A DNA stretch of 24,198 bases from JBOIBN01 sp050739575 (GCA_050739575.1 JBOIBN010000035.1:1-24198), one strand, 5' to 3'; shown: positions 16,464-24,198, numbered from the stretch's first letter. The notes: generated by a model from the sequence alone, not told the origin. Numbers and translations are program-made.

Positions 16464-17840
16464 TTGCTCCTCACAGACTCTTTGGACCGGTTCGGTTTCC
16501 GATCAGAGGCGCGTAAGCCCGGCTCCAAAGACACTATTGCGGCTGTCGCTACGCCGCCCGGCCGCGGTGGCATCGGCATCGTTCGCATTTCGGGTCCGGG
16601 CGTACGAACCGTAGCGGCTGCGCTGGCCCCGGCGCTACCTCCACCGCGCACGGCTGCCGTGCGGCACCTGTGCGGTCGCGACGGGCGCCCGGTGGATCGC
16701 GGACTTGCGCTCTTTTTCCCGGCGCCGGATTCCTACACCGGCGAAGACGTGCTCGAACTGCACGCACACGGCGCGCCGGCGGTGCTGGACGAACTGCTGG
16801 CCGCGGCGCTCGCGGCGGGCGCTCGGCTCGCCCGACCCGGCGAATTCACCGAGCGCGCATTCCTCAACGACAAGCTGGATCTCGCTCAGGCCGAAGCCGT
16901 CGCCGATCTGATCGAAGCCGGTTCGGCCGCTGCCGCGCGGGCGGCGCTGGCCTCGCTGGAGGGACGTTTTTCGCGCGAGGTGCGCGGACTCGCCGACGAG
17001 TTGATGCGGCTGCGGGTCGAGACCGAAGCGCTGCTCGACTTTCCCGACGAAGCCGTTGCGGACGTCGGCGCCACACTGCACGCGCGCCTGCAAACCCTGC
17101 GGGCAAGCGTCGAGGAACTGCTCCGCTCCGCCACGGCCGGGCAGCGTCTCGCCGAAGGCTTCGTCTGCGTGCTCGCCGGTGCGCCGAACTCGGGCAAGTC
17201 ATCGCTGCTCAACGCACTCGCCGGCGCCGAACGCGCAATCGTCACCGAGCTGCCGGGTACTACGCGCGATCCGATCGAGGTGGACGTCCTGCTCCAGGGA
17301 CTCGCGTTGCGGCTGGTGGATACGGCCGGCCTGCGCGCGTCCGGCGACCGGATCGAGGCCGAGGGCGTGCGCCGTGCTTTGGCTCGTGCGGAAGCGGCCG
17401 ATCTGGTACTCGAAGTCCGCGACGATACGGCGCCCGCACTTGCGTTGGCGACAGGTTCGCGTCCCCGCCTCGTGCTCGTGAACAAGATCGATCTCAGCGG
17501 TCGCCCGCCTGGCGAGTTCACGTTCGCCGGGGAACCGGCCATTGCGGTTTCCGCAACGACGGGCGCGGGACTCGATGCGCTGGCCGCCCGGCTGCACGCG
17601 TTCGCGCTCGGCGGAGCGGAAGTCGAGGGAGCGAAGTTTTCCGCGCGCCGCCGTCATCTCGACGCGCTAGCACGAGTCGCCTCCGCCCTCGATGCGGCCG
17701 AAACGGCACTCGGAATCGGCGGCGAACTGGCGGCCGAGGAACTCGCCGCCGCTCAGCACGCGCTCGGGGAGATTACCGGGGAAGTGACGACGGAGGATCT
17801 CCTCGGCGCCATTTTTTCCAGCTTCTGCATCGGCAAATGA
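16464..17840 (+). CDS. mnmE: tRNA modification GTPase MnmE
   Basis: With MnmG, this GTPase installs the (carboxymethyl)aminomethyl group on uridine 34 of certain tRNAs. In frame-start numbering (458 residues) the formyl-THF-binding N-terminal domain begins DTIAAVATPPGRGG at 23. The GTPase motifs are GAPNSGKS at 239-246, TTRDP at 266-270, DTAG at 286-289 and NKID at 340-343. The C terminus is the essential CIGK (Cys455). The start is uncertain: only TTG codons (16464 or 16482) exist upstream of the conserved DTIAAVATPP, with no clear Shine-Dalgarno. Either would give an N-terminal extension of 14-20 residues compared with other MnmE proteins. Confidence 0.94.
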   Translation: MLLTDSLDRFGFRSEARKPGSKDTIAAVATPPGRGGIGIVRISGPGVRTVAAALAPALPPPRTAAVRHLCGRDGRPVDRGLALFFPAPDSYTGEDVLELHAHGAPAVLDELLAAALAAGARLARPGEFTERAFLNDKLDLAQAEAVADLIEAGSAAAARAALASLEGRFSREVRGLADELMRLRVETEALLDFPDEAVADVGATLHARLQTLRASVEELLRSATAGQRLAEGFVCVLAGAPNSGKSSLLNALAGAERAIVTELPGTTRDPIEVDVLLQGLALRLVDTAGLRASGDRIEAEGVRRALARAEAADLVLEVRDDTAPALALATGSRPRLVLVNKIDLSGRPPGEFTFAGEPAIAVSATTGAGLDALAARLHAFALGGAEVEGAKFSARRRHLDALARVASALDAAETALGIGGELAAEELAAAQHALGEITGEVTTEDLLGAIFSSFCIGK

Positions 17841-17893
17841 TCCCCTTCACCGCGAAAGCCTTACACTGATCGGCGGCCGCGAGGAATGACAAG

Positions 17894-18297
17894 ATGGGGG
17901 AAAAGTCGCGACGGGAACGGATATTGCACCGCGGGCTGTTCATCCTGCTGGTGGCGCTCGCCGCCGCGGTGGTATATCTATGGATGTTTCGCGGTGCGGG
18001 CGAAGAGCAGGACTTCGCCAGGATTTATAGCGCAAGCGTGACCCAGGCGAGCGGCAACCTGACACTGGAGGCTGCACTCGGCCTGCCGATAAGCGCGGAC
18101 GAGAGCAAGGCGAGTCACAAGTTTTACAGTGAGGATCAACGCAGACATGTCCGTTTCAGTTTCCCGCTCACGGGCCCGCGAGGCACCATCGTGATCGAGG
18201 GTGAGGCCATCGAACTCGGACGCAACTGGCTGATCGTCGCGCTCGACGCGCGCTTCCCCAACGGCGGCGAACTCGATCTGACTTCCAACGTGGCCAC

Positions 18298-18301
<4 letters not shown>
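17894..18301 (+). CDS. Small membrane-anchored protein with Coa1-like domain
   Basis: The 135-residue protein has a basic N terminus, one membrane segment (about 14-32) and a periplasmic domain of about 100 residues. The pattern LEAALGLPI, then RFSFPLTGPRGTIVIEGEA, then NWLIVALDARF resembles the cytochrome-oxidase-assembly-factor Coa1 fold (ALG-P-I, FP-x-GP-x-G, W-x-x). This assignment is by pattern only. The ATG at 17894 has GAGGA 8 bases upstream. A TTACACT box at 17861-17867 might be a -10 for the gene but lacks a good -35. Its stop overlaps the hemB start as ATGA, so it is probably co-translated with porphobilinogen synthase. Confidence 0.75.
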
Positions 18302-19314
<1,013 letters not shown>

Positions 19315-19443
19315 GATGCGGTTTTTCCGCGATAACGGCGTCAACCGCGTGCTCGAATCCTCATGTATTGACACATACGCTGCGGTTCTGCGCGCGCGGC
19401 TTCCTTGTTCTCACAAAAAAATCACGATCTTTCGCAGCGCCCG

Positions 19444-20280
19444 GTGAACACATCGCCGGTGCGTTGCGGGCTGATCGGACATCCCGTCGCGCACAGCCGT
19501 TCTGCGGAAATTCACCGCGCCTTTGCGGAAGAGAACGGCATCGCGCTCGATTACATGCTTCTCGACGTCACGCCCGATGAGTTTGCGACGCAGGTGCGCG
19601 AATTTTTCGCCACCGGTGGCCGCGGACTAAACGTAACGCTGCCGCACAAGGCAGCCGCACTCGCGCTCGCCGACGAAGCAGGCGCGGAAGCACTCCGCGC
19701 CGGCGTCGCCAACGTGCTCACGCAGCTTCCCGGAGGAAAGCTGCGCGCCGACAACACCGACGGCATCGGACTGGCGCGCGACCTTACGCGCAATCTCGGC
19801 TTCGATCTAGTCGACCGCCGCGTGCTGATATCCGGTGCCGGTGGCGCCGCGTCCGGCATCGTTCCGGCGCTGCTCGACGCCGGCGTGCACGAAATCATCA
19901 TTACCAATCGCACTGCGGTGTGTGCCCAAGAACTTGCCGCGCGTCTCCACGACAAGCGCCTCAGCGCCGCATCTTTAGCCGCACTCTCGCATTCGGACGT
20001 GTTCGATCTGGTGATCAACGCGACCAGTGCCTCGCTCGAAGGGGAGCGTCCAAATCTGCCAAATACGACGGTTGGCCCCGCAACGCTGGCCTATGATCTC
20101 GTCTATACAGACCGCGCCACGCCCTTCATGAACTGGGCCTCCGCGCTTGGTGCACGCACTGCCGATGGTTGGGGCATGCTTGTCGAGCAGGCCGCGGTAA
20201 GCTTTTTTATCTGGCATAAAATTCGTCCCGACAGTAAACTTCGAATCCGCCGCCACGACAATACGGGGAAAGGGTCATGA
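19444..20280 (+). CDS. aroE: Shikimate dehydrogenase (NADP+)
   Basis: AroE reduces 3-dehydroshikimate in aromatic amino-acid synthesis. The frame is open from a TTG at 19405, but the GTG at 19444 gives 278 residues, close to the 272 of E. coli, and starts just before the conserved CGLIGHPVAHSRS. Catalytic Lys69 lies in NVTLPHK and Asp106 in NTDG. The NADP-binding turn GAGGAASGI is near 134-142, NRT follows the second strand, and DGWGMLVEQAA is near the C terminus. No good Shine-Dalgarno precedes either start. The 129-bp gap from hemB contains a consensus TTGACA at 19368-19373 but no matching -10. The stop TGA overlaps a short ORF's ATG. Confidence 0.93.
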   Translation: MNTSPVRCGLIGHPVAHSRSAEIHRAFAEENGIALDYMLLDVTPDEFATQVREFFATGGRGLNVTLPHKAAALALADEAGAEALRAGVANVLTQLPGGKLRADNTDGIGLARDLTRNLGFDLVDRRVLISGAGGAASGIVPALLDAGVHEIIITNRTAVCAQELAARLHDKRLSAASLAALSHSDVFDLVINATSASLEGERPNLPNTTVGPATLAYDLVYTDRATPFMNWASALGARTADGWGMLVEQAAVSFFIWHKIRPDSKLRIRRHDNTGKGS

Positions 20281-20333
20281 TCACGCTCAATCAGGAAGAG
20301 AAAGAGATTTTTGATGCTTATGAAGCTGGCTAA
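20277..20333 (+). pseudogene. 18-codon ORF, possible truncated antitoxin remnant
   Basis: An ATG overlapping the aroE stop (ATGA) with GGAAAGGG upstream encodes MITLNQEEKEIFDAYEAG and then TAA. The pattern of Thr-Leu, several Glu, then an Asp/Glu-Ala-Tyr/Phe-Glu-x-Gly stretch resembles the N termini of small CopG-like antitoxins. In those the chain continues with an acidic or aromatic pair and a DNA-binding domain, which is absent here. The TAA is in frame with the DUF5946 start 45 bases downstream. Whether this is a decayed gene, a genuine micropeptide or chance is open. Confidence 0.3.
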
Positions 20334-20375
20334 TTCAAATTAGGTCGTAATTATCTAACAACGAGTTCGGGCTGC

Positions 20376-20924
20376 ATGAAAGAGACTTCTTGTGTCGGTT
20401 GTGGCGCCTCGTTCCCGGACATCGAAGGACCGGTGCACCGCTATCTGGATTCGTCGCCAGGCTGCTGGGCGGCTTTCGGCGAGGTGCTAGCCTGCGAGTA
20501 TAGCGATGTCCGCTATGCAGGAGTGCACCGGCTCACGGTCGACGCTTATGCGGTTCAGCACCCGGGGCGCCCGTCACCTCAAACCATTCAGTCGGTTGCC
20601 GTGCACCTCATCAGCCTTTGCCTGGTGCTGGAGCACGGCGTCGAAATGAGTCGAGCGACGAAAGCCATGCAAGTTGCAGTAAAAGGAAAGGACAGGTTCT
20701 TCTGGTTGACGCCGCCCTCAGGGCGGTTTGAGATTACGGTTGCGGACGTGCGGAAAGCGAATACGCCAGAAGAACACGCGGAACTTGTACGCGCATGGGC
20801 GGCTTGTGCATGGTCCGCATGGTCTGAATATCACGGGATCGTCCGGTCTTGGTTGCCCCCCGCGGAGCAGTTCAGCCGCGCCCAACAGGATTCTCCAACC
20901 GACGCATCAATCGTTGCTCATTAG
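20376..20924 (+). CDS. DUF5946 family protein
   Basis: The 182-residue cytoplasmic protein starts with a probable zinc-ribbon-like CVGCG (Cys6, Cys9; Cys30 in SPGCW may contribute). The family signature HRLTVDAYAVQHPG follows at 51-64, then QTIQSVAVHLISLCLVLEHG at 69-88. These match DUF5946, for which no function is established. The C terminus (from about 165) is polar and overlaps an imperfect hairpin, so the native end may differ. Base composition upstream is AT-rich compared with the core genes. No good ribosome binding site is visible. It is the first of the accessory genes after aroE and lies 51 bp before the acetyltransferase. Confidence 0.8.
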   Translation: MKETSCVGCGASFPDIEGPVHRYLDSSPGCWAAFGEVLACEYSDVRYAGVHRLTVDAYAVQHPGRPSPQTIQSVAVHLISLCLVLEHGVEMSRATKAMQVAVKGKDRFFWLTPPSGRFEITVADVRKANTPEEHAELVRAWAACAWSAWSEYHGIVRSWLPPAEQFSRAQQDSPTDASIVAH

Positions 20925-20938
20925 CGCCGTAATTGAGC
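20916..20938 (+). repeat. Imperfect hairpin spanning the DUF5946 stop codon
   Basis: GCTCATTA (20916-20923) pairs with TAATTGAGC (20930-20938) around the loop GCGCCG, with one extra T. No U-tract follows, so a terminator is not well supported. The bulged base and the nearby GCCCAAC (20880) and ATTAGGT (20945) give a faint likeness to an integron attC site. Confidence 0.35.
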
Positions 20939-20975
20939 TTGAACATTAGGTTTCTCAATCGGGTAGAGTGAGCGC

Positions 20976-21557
20976 ATGACTTCTTTTGCTCAAATTCGAA
21001 TAGACACGGATCGGCTGCTGCTACGCCCTTTGTGCGAAGCCGATGCGGCCGCTCTGTTCGCCATTCATTCCGATCCGAAGGTGATGCGATATTGGAGCAC
21101 GCCACCCTGGTCTTCGATCGAGAAGGCGCGGGCGCGTATCGCAGAAGACATCGAGGCTGTGTCCTCAGGGAAATACCTGCATCTGGGAATCGAACGGAAG
21201 GACGACGCTCAACTTATCGGCACATGCAATCTGTTCAATTTCTCGGTGCAGTGTCGGCGTGCGGAGATCGGATACGGGCTTGCCTCTTCGGCGTGGGGTC
21301 GCGGCTACATGCACGAGGCCTTGCTTGCACTTCTCGACTACGGATTCTCGGAACTTTCCTTGAACCGGATCGAGGCCGACATTGATCCGGAAAACGAAGC
21401 GTCGGCCCGGAGTCTTTTGCGTCTCGGTTTCAGGAAGGAAGGACACTTGCGTGAACGCTGGATCGTGGACGGCGTGATGTCGGACTCGGACCTCTACGGA
21501 CTGCTCCTCAGCGATTGGCAATCCGGAGGAAACCGTGCACTGCAGGTCGAAACCTGA
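20976..21557 (+). CDS. GNAT-family N-acetyltransferase (RimJ/RimL-like)
   Basis: The 193-residue protein has the usual GNAT order: RLLLRPLCEADAAALFAIHSDP (13-34), the beta4 strand RRAEIGYGL, the acetyl-CoA loop AWGRGYMHEA (106-115), and NRIEADIDPENEASARSLLRLGFRKEG (130-156). This is the Acetyltransf_3 type, which acetylates protein N-termini or small amines and antibiotics; the substrate is unknown. The ATG at 20976 follows a GAGTGAG stretch that can serve as a weak ribosome binding site. It stands alone between DUF5946 and the toxin-antitoxin pair. Confidence 0.88.
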   Translation: MTSFAQIRIDTDRLLLRPLCEADAAALFAIHSDPKVMRYWSTPPWSSIEKARARIAEDIEAVSSGKYLHLGIERKDDAQLIGTCNLFNFSVQCRRAEIGYGLASSAWGRGYMHEALLALLDYGFSELSLNRIEADIDPENEASARSLLRLGFRKEGHLRERWIVDGVMSDSDLYGLLLSDWQSGGNRALQVET

Positions 21558-21623
21558 CCCTTCCGTCAAGCGAATGTGTTTCGGGCCGCCCCTCATGTAA
21601 CCGGCATGCTCTGATACCCATGC

Positions 21624-21651
21624 TTGACTTTATGCATATAGTATGCATACT
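21624..21651 (+). promoter_or_regulatory. Candidate brnTA promoter
   Basis: TTGACT (21624-21629) is one base from the -35 consensus, and CATACT (21646-21651) is a 4/6 match to the -10 box with a 16-base spacer. Transcription would start near 21658. Both candidate operator octamers lie inside or across this promoter. Confidence 0.5.
21631..21649. promoter_or_regulatory. Candidate BrnA operator: two TATGCATA palindromes 11 bp apart
   Basis: The octamer TATGCATA is itself a perfect palindrome and occurs at 21631-21638 and again at 21642-21649. The 11-bp repeat places both on the same face of the helix, as expected for tandem ribbon-helix-helix dimers. The sites overlap the spacer and -10 box of the brnTA promoter. 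Autoregulation by BrnA is known for the Brucella system; binding here is inferred. Confidence 0.6.
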
Positions 21652-21924
21652 AATGTCGTGGACGTCGAGTTCGATTCTGCTAAGGCGGGCGCCAACCTGA
21701 AGAAACACGGTGTGAGCTTTGCTCATGCCGAGCAAGCACTCCGCGACTCTTTGGCAGTTACTATCGAAGATCCTGATGCACAGGGCGAGTTGCGATTTAT
21801 CTCCCTGGGCATGGATGCGCTTGGGCGCATCCTGGTTGTGATTCACGTTCAGCGCGGAGAGCGGACGCGCGTTATTTCCGCTCGCAAGGCGAGCCCCAGT
21901 GAGGCGGAGCAATACCATGCGTAA
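21643..21924 (+). CDS. brnT: BrnT family type II toxin (ribonuclease)
   Basis: BrnT toxins are small RelE-like RNases that block translation until bound by BrnA. The 93-residue frame carries the family pattern: VEFDSAKAGANLKKHGVSF at 8-26, a central LRFISLGMDALGRILVVIHV strand pair (50-69), and the C-terminal signature RTRVISARKASPSEAEQY (75-91) with conserved Arg, Ala-Arg-Lys-Ala and Tyr. The ATG at 21643 falls inside the second operator octamer and upstream of the expected transcription start. The GTG at 21658 would therefore be a better start, perhaps on a leaderless message, and would give 88 residues. brnA starts 8 bases before its stop. Confidence 0.87.
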   Translation: MHTNVVDVEFDSAKAGANLKKHGVSFAHAEQALRDSLAVTIEDPDAQGELRFISLGMDALGRILVVIHVQRGERTRVISARKASPSEAEQYHA

Positions 21925-22165
21925 GGAATATGATTTCAGCAAGGGCAAACGCGGTTCTGTCATAGCGTCGTCCGGCAAGACGCGCATTACGATCATGCTC
22001 GATAACGACGTGATCGAAGCGTTTCGAGCGCGCGCGGAAGAAAACGGTACCGGCTATCAGACCGCGATCAACGAGGCACTCCGCGCGGCGATTCGTGAGG
22101 ACGACGCGCCGCTGACGGCAAAGACCTTGCGGCAGATTCTCAGGCAGGAATTACATGAGACATGA
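21917..22165 (+). CDS. brnA: BrnA family antitoxin (ribbon-helix-helix)
   Basis: The 82-residue protein starts with the BrnA signature MRKEYDFSKGKRGSV. It has a CopG-like ribbon-helix-helix domain (about 25-62): strand KTRITIMLD, then NDVIEAFRARAEENGTGYQTAINEALRAAI. A C-terminal helix follows with LTAKTLRQILRQELHE. It neutralises BrnT and as a dimer should repress the operon. The frame is open from an earlier ATG at 21899, but 21917 begins at the family's normal N terminus. It overlaps brnT by 8 bases, and its TGA overlaps the cupin ATG, so three proteins are likely made in a coupled way. Confidence 0.88.
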   Translation: MRKEYDFSKGKRGSVIASSGKTRITIMLDNDVIEAFRARAEENGTGYQTAINEALRAAIREDDAPLTAKTLRQILRQELHET

Positions 22166-22527
22166 ACTACGAACCGATCAATTTAGCCGAGAAGTTCCGC
22201 AAGTTTTCGGAACAGTGGGCGCCTCGGGTCATCGCCGAGATGAACGACTACCAGTTCAAGCTCGTCAGGATCCAGGGCGAATTCATCTGGCACGCGCATG
22301 CCGATACGGACGAGGTATTCGTCGTCCTCGAAGGTGCGATGGCCATAGAATTCCGTGACGGACGCGTTGAGCTGGCAAGCGGGGAGATGTTCGTTGTTCC
22401 GAAAGGCGTCGACCACAAGCCCGTTGCCGCGGCCGAGTGCAAACTCCTCCTTATCGAACCGCGCGGCGTCGTCAACACGGGCGATGCGGGCGGAAAACGC
22501 ACCGCGGTCAACGATGTTTGGGCATAA
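22162..22527 (+). CDS. Small cupin-domain protein coupled to brnA
   Basis: The 121-residue protein is a single cupin barrel. Metal-binding residues are visible as His44, His46 and Glu51 in WHAHADTDEVFVVLEG, with the second-motif His85 in FVVPKGVDHKP. This is the small family often annotated as mannose-6-phosphate isomerase-like or cupin; no substrate is known. The ATG overlaps the brnA stop as ATGA, so it is likely translated with the toxin-antitoxin pair. After it come 255 bp without a recognisable gene. The overlap could reflect an old functional unit or simply compaction. Confidence 0.85.
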   Translation: MNYEPINLAEKFRKFSEQWAPRVIAEMNDYQFKLVRIQGEFIWHAHADTDEVFVVLEGAMAIEFRDGRVELASGEMFVVPKGVDHKPVAAAECKLLLIEPRGVVNTGDAGGKRTAVNDVWA

Positions 22528-22723
22528 TTAGTCGGCAAGGGACGTTTAAGCCGCAGGCAACATGTCGGCTACCGTCGGTAGATCGGCGGTTCTATCCAAC
22601 CTGCTTGAACATCCCCGAGTATCATGTAAATCCTGAAAGATGGCCTGCGGTCGTCGATCAACCGAGTTCGGCCCCACTGATTCTCCGTGATCGGTGCGTG
22701 GATTTATATACCTTTGGTCGACG

Positions 22724-22747
22724 CGGCACCGGTGGTTGGTGGTGCCG
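22724..22747 (+). promoter_or_regulatory. 7-bp perfect hairpin in the fsr leader
   Basis: CGGCACC (22724-22730) and GGTGCCG (22741-22747) are exact complements separated by a 10-base G/T-rich loop, 35 bases before the fsr ATG. An AT-rich TTATATA at 22704-22710 just upstream could be a -10 box, though no good -35 was found. There is no U-tract, so a terminator is unlikely. The rest of 22528-22782 shows no gene or repeat that I recognise. Confidence 0.3.
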
Positions 22748-22782
22748 GTAAGCAGGATATCGTCGCGGCGGTTGTAACTGGT

Positions 22783-24108
22783 ATGAACAAAAGCGCATCC
22801 AACGCGCAACACCCGATCACTGAGGCCGGCGCCGCGCCGCCCTTGGAGGTCGATGTGCCGGTGGTGGGGAAGCCAATCGGACCCACGCGCTACAGCGTAC
22901 TCGGTGCGGTCAGCTTCGTACATGTCCTCAACGACATGATGCAGTCGGTGATCGTGGCGATCTATCCGCTGCTCAAGGGCAGCTTCAATCTCAGCTTCTT
23001 CCAGATCGGCGCGATCACGTTGACCTTCCAGTTGACCGCGTCGTTGCTGCAGCCGGTAGTTGGGATGGTCACCGACAAGAAACCGCTGCCGTATTCGCTG
23101 CCGATCGGCATGTGCTTCACGTTGGCCGGTTTGCTGCTGTTGTCGGTGGCGCCGTCGTACCCGATCCTGTTGCTGGCGGTCGCGCTGATCGGCTGCGGCT
23201 CGGCGGTCTTCCACCCGGAGTCCTCGCGCGTCGCACGCATGGCCTCGGGCGGAAAATACGGGCTTGCGCAGTCGGTGTTCCAGATCGGCGGCAATCTGGG
23301 CCAGGCATTGGGCCCGTTATTGGCTGCGGCCATTGTGCTGAGGTTCGGGCGCTCGCATGTTGGCTGGTTCGGGTTGGCGGCGGTGCTTGCGATCGTCATC
23401 CTGCTGCAGGTAAGCCGCTGGTACCACCGGCACATCAACGAGCACTTCAGGAAGCGCCTGCCGTCGGACAAGCCGATGTTTTCGGCACCGGTTGTGCGCC
23501 GCACGATCGGCGTGCTGATGGTGCTGATGTTCTCGAAGTTCTTCTACCTCGCCAGCATCAGCAGCTACTACGAGTTCTACCTGATCCATCATTTCGGCGT
23601 GTCGGCGCACAACGCGGCATACCTTTTGGGCGTGTTCCTGTTTGCGGTTGCAGCCGGTACCCTGATCGGGGGACCGATCGGAGATCGCATCGGCCGCAAG
23701 CGTGTGATCTGGTTTTCGATCCTCGGCATTGCACCGTTCACGTTGTTGCTGCCGCACGTTGATCTGGCATGGACCGTCGGACTCAGCGTGGTGATCGGAA
23801 TCGTATTGGCGTCGGCTTTCCCGGCGATCATTGTGTATGCGCAGGACATGATGTCGCACCGCATCGGCATGGTATCCGGCATGTTCTACGGACTTTCGTT
23901 CGGCCTTGGCGGCATTGGCGCTGCCGTGCTGGGCGTGGTGGCGGATCATTTCGGAATCGTGTTCGTGTACCAGGTGTGTGCGTTCCTGCCGCTATTGGGA
24001 TTGCTCGCGATTTTCCTGCCCGATGTGCGCCCGCCGGGGTACGCACCGCGGATTGGCGCGCGGAGTGCTTCGCCTAGACAGTATGACTTCCATGCGGTGA
24101 GGCGCTGA
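22783..24108 (+). CDS. fsr: MFS exporter, fosmidomycin-resistance (Fsr) type
   Basis: The 441-residue inner-membrane protein has about 12 membrane segments. It resembles E. coli Fsr very closely along its length: VLNDMMQSVIVAIYPLLKG near 48-66, ITLTFQL followed by LLQPVVG, SLPIGMCFTLAGLLLL, SAVFHPESSRVARMASGGK, SKFFYLASISSYYEFYL, and the second-half MFS motif GPIGDRIGRK at 297-306. Fsr is a proton-driven efflux pump giving fosmidomycin resistance in E. coli; the natural substrate is unsettled. The frame is open from a GTG at 22687, but the ATG at 22783 matches the family's variable cytoplasmic N terminus. TTG leucine codons are noticeably more frequent than in the CTC/CTG-dominated core genes, suggesting a different origin. 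Confidence 0.94.
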   Translation: MNKSASNAQHPITEAGAAPPLEVDVPVVGKPIGPTRYSVLGAVSFVHVLNDMMQSVIVAIYPLLKGSFNLSFFQIGAITLTFQLTASLLQPVVGMVTDKKPLPYSLPIGMCFTLAGLLLLSVAPSYPILLLAVALIGCGSAVFHPESSRVARMASGGKYGLAQSVFQIGGNLGQALGPLLAAAIVLRFGRSHVGWFGLAAVLAIVILLQVSRWYHRHINEHFRKRLPSDKPMFSAPVVRRTIGVLMVLMFSKFFYLASISSYYEFYLIHHFGVSAHNAAYLLGVFLFAVAAGTLIGGPIGDRIGRKRVIWFSILGIAPFTLLLPHVDLAWTVGLSVVIGIVLASAFPAIIVYAQDMMSHRIGMVSGMFYGLSFGLGGIGAAVLGVVADHFGIVFVYQVCAFLPLLGLLAIFLPDVRPPGYAPRIGARSASPRQYDFHAVRR

Positions 24109-24198
24109 CCTCCGCGGGGCCATTGTCGCGGGTTAGCTTGCAGCCAGGGCCGCACAAGCGATACTCGATGTCGCTCAACTCGGTTTCCCCATACGGAG

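Noticed and set aside
19368..19373. Perfect TTGACA between hemB and aroE as a promoter
   Set aside because: The region 15-19 bases downstream is GCGCGCG-rich and has no -10-like hexamer.
21558..21623. attC site between the GNAT gene and brnT
   Set aside because: Neither RYYYAAC nor GTTRRRY core could be found in the spacer, despite a general resemblance to cassette junctions.

Overview
The window is GC-rich, gene-dense chromosomal DNA from a gammaproteobacterium that is not an enteric. The evidence is the linkage of an AlgZ/AlgR-type two-component pair to hemC-hemD-hemX-hemY (an arrangement known from pseudomonads and relatives), a comM-ubiK-P-II neighbourhood, a FadI-type thiolase, and a porphobilinogen synthase lacking the zinc-site cysteines. 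I cannot name the genus from this sequence.

Layout. 1-1177 (minus): secreted alpha/beta hydrolase, cut by the left edge. 1294-4257 (plus): EamA transporter and Slt-type lytic transglycosylase. 4434-7861 (minus): thiolase fadI, ATPase comM and ubiK. Two short imperfect inverted-repeat elements with related ends (4282-4430 and 5799-5913) sit on either side of fadI. 7936-8743 (plus): P-II protein and a DUF4124 envelope protein, without amtB. 8869-16452 (plus): speA, algZ, algR, hemC, hemD, hemX and hemY, each overlapping the next by 1-23 bases, so they are probably one transcript. 16464-20280 (plus): mnmE, a small membrane-anchored Coa1-like protein coupled to hemB, and aroE. Four haem-pathway-linked loci (hemC, hemD, hemX/hemY, hemB) thus lie within about 7 kb.

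From 20277 to the right edge the character changes to accessory genes, all on the plus strand: an 18-codon ORF that looks like an antitoxin remnant, a DUF5946 protein, a GNAT acetyltransferase, a BrnT/BrnA toxin-antitoxin pair translationally coupled to a cupin gene, and a fosmidomycin-resistance-type MFS exporter (fsr). The brnT promoter region carries two identical palindromic octamers exactly 11 bp apart, a strong candidate operator.

Most of the window is ordinary core metabolism. The parts most worth a second look are the brnT-brnA-cupin unit and its operator, the repeat elements around fadI, the Coa1-like/hemB coupling, and the aroE-remnant-DUF5946 junction. No rRNA, tRNA, CRISPR array, transposase or integrase was seen, and no gene-free stretch exceeds 300 bases.
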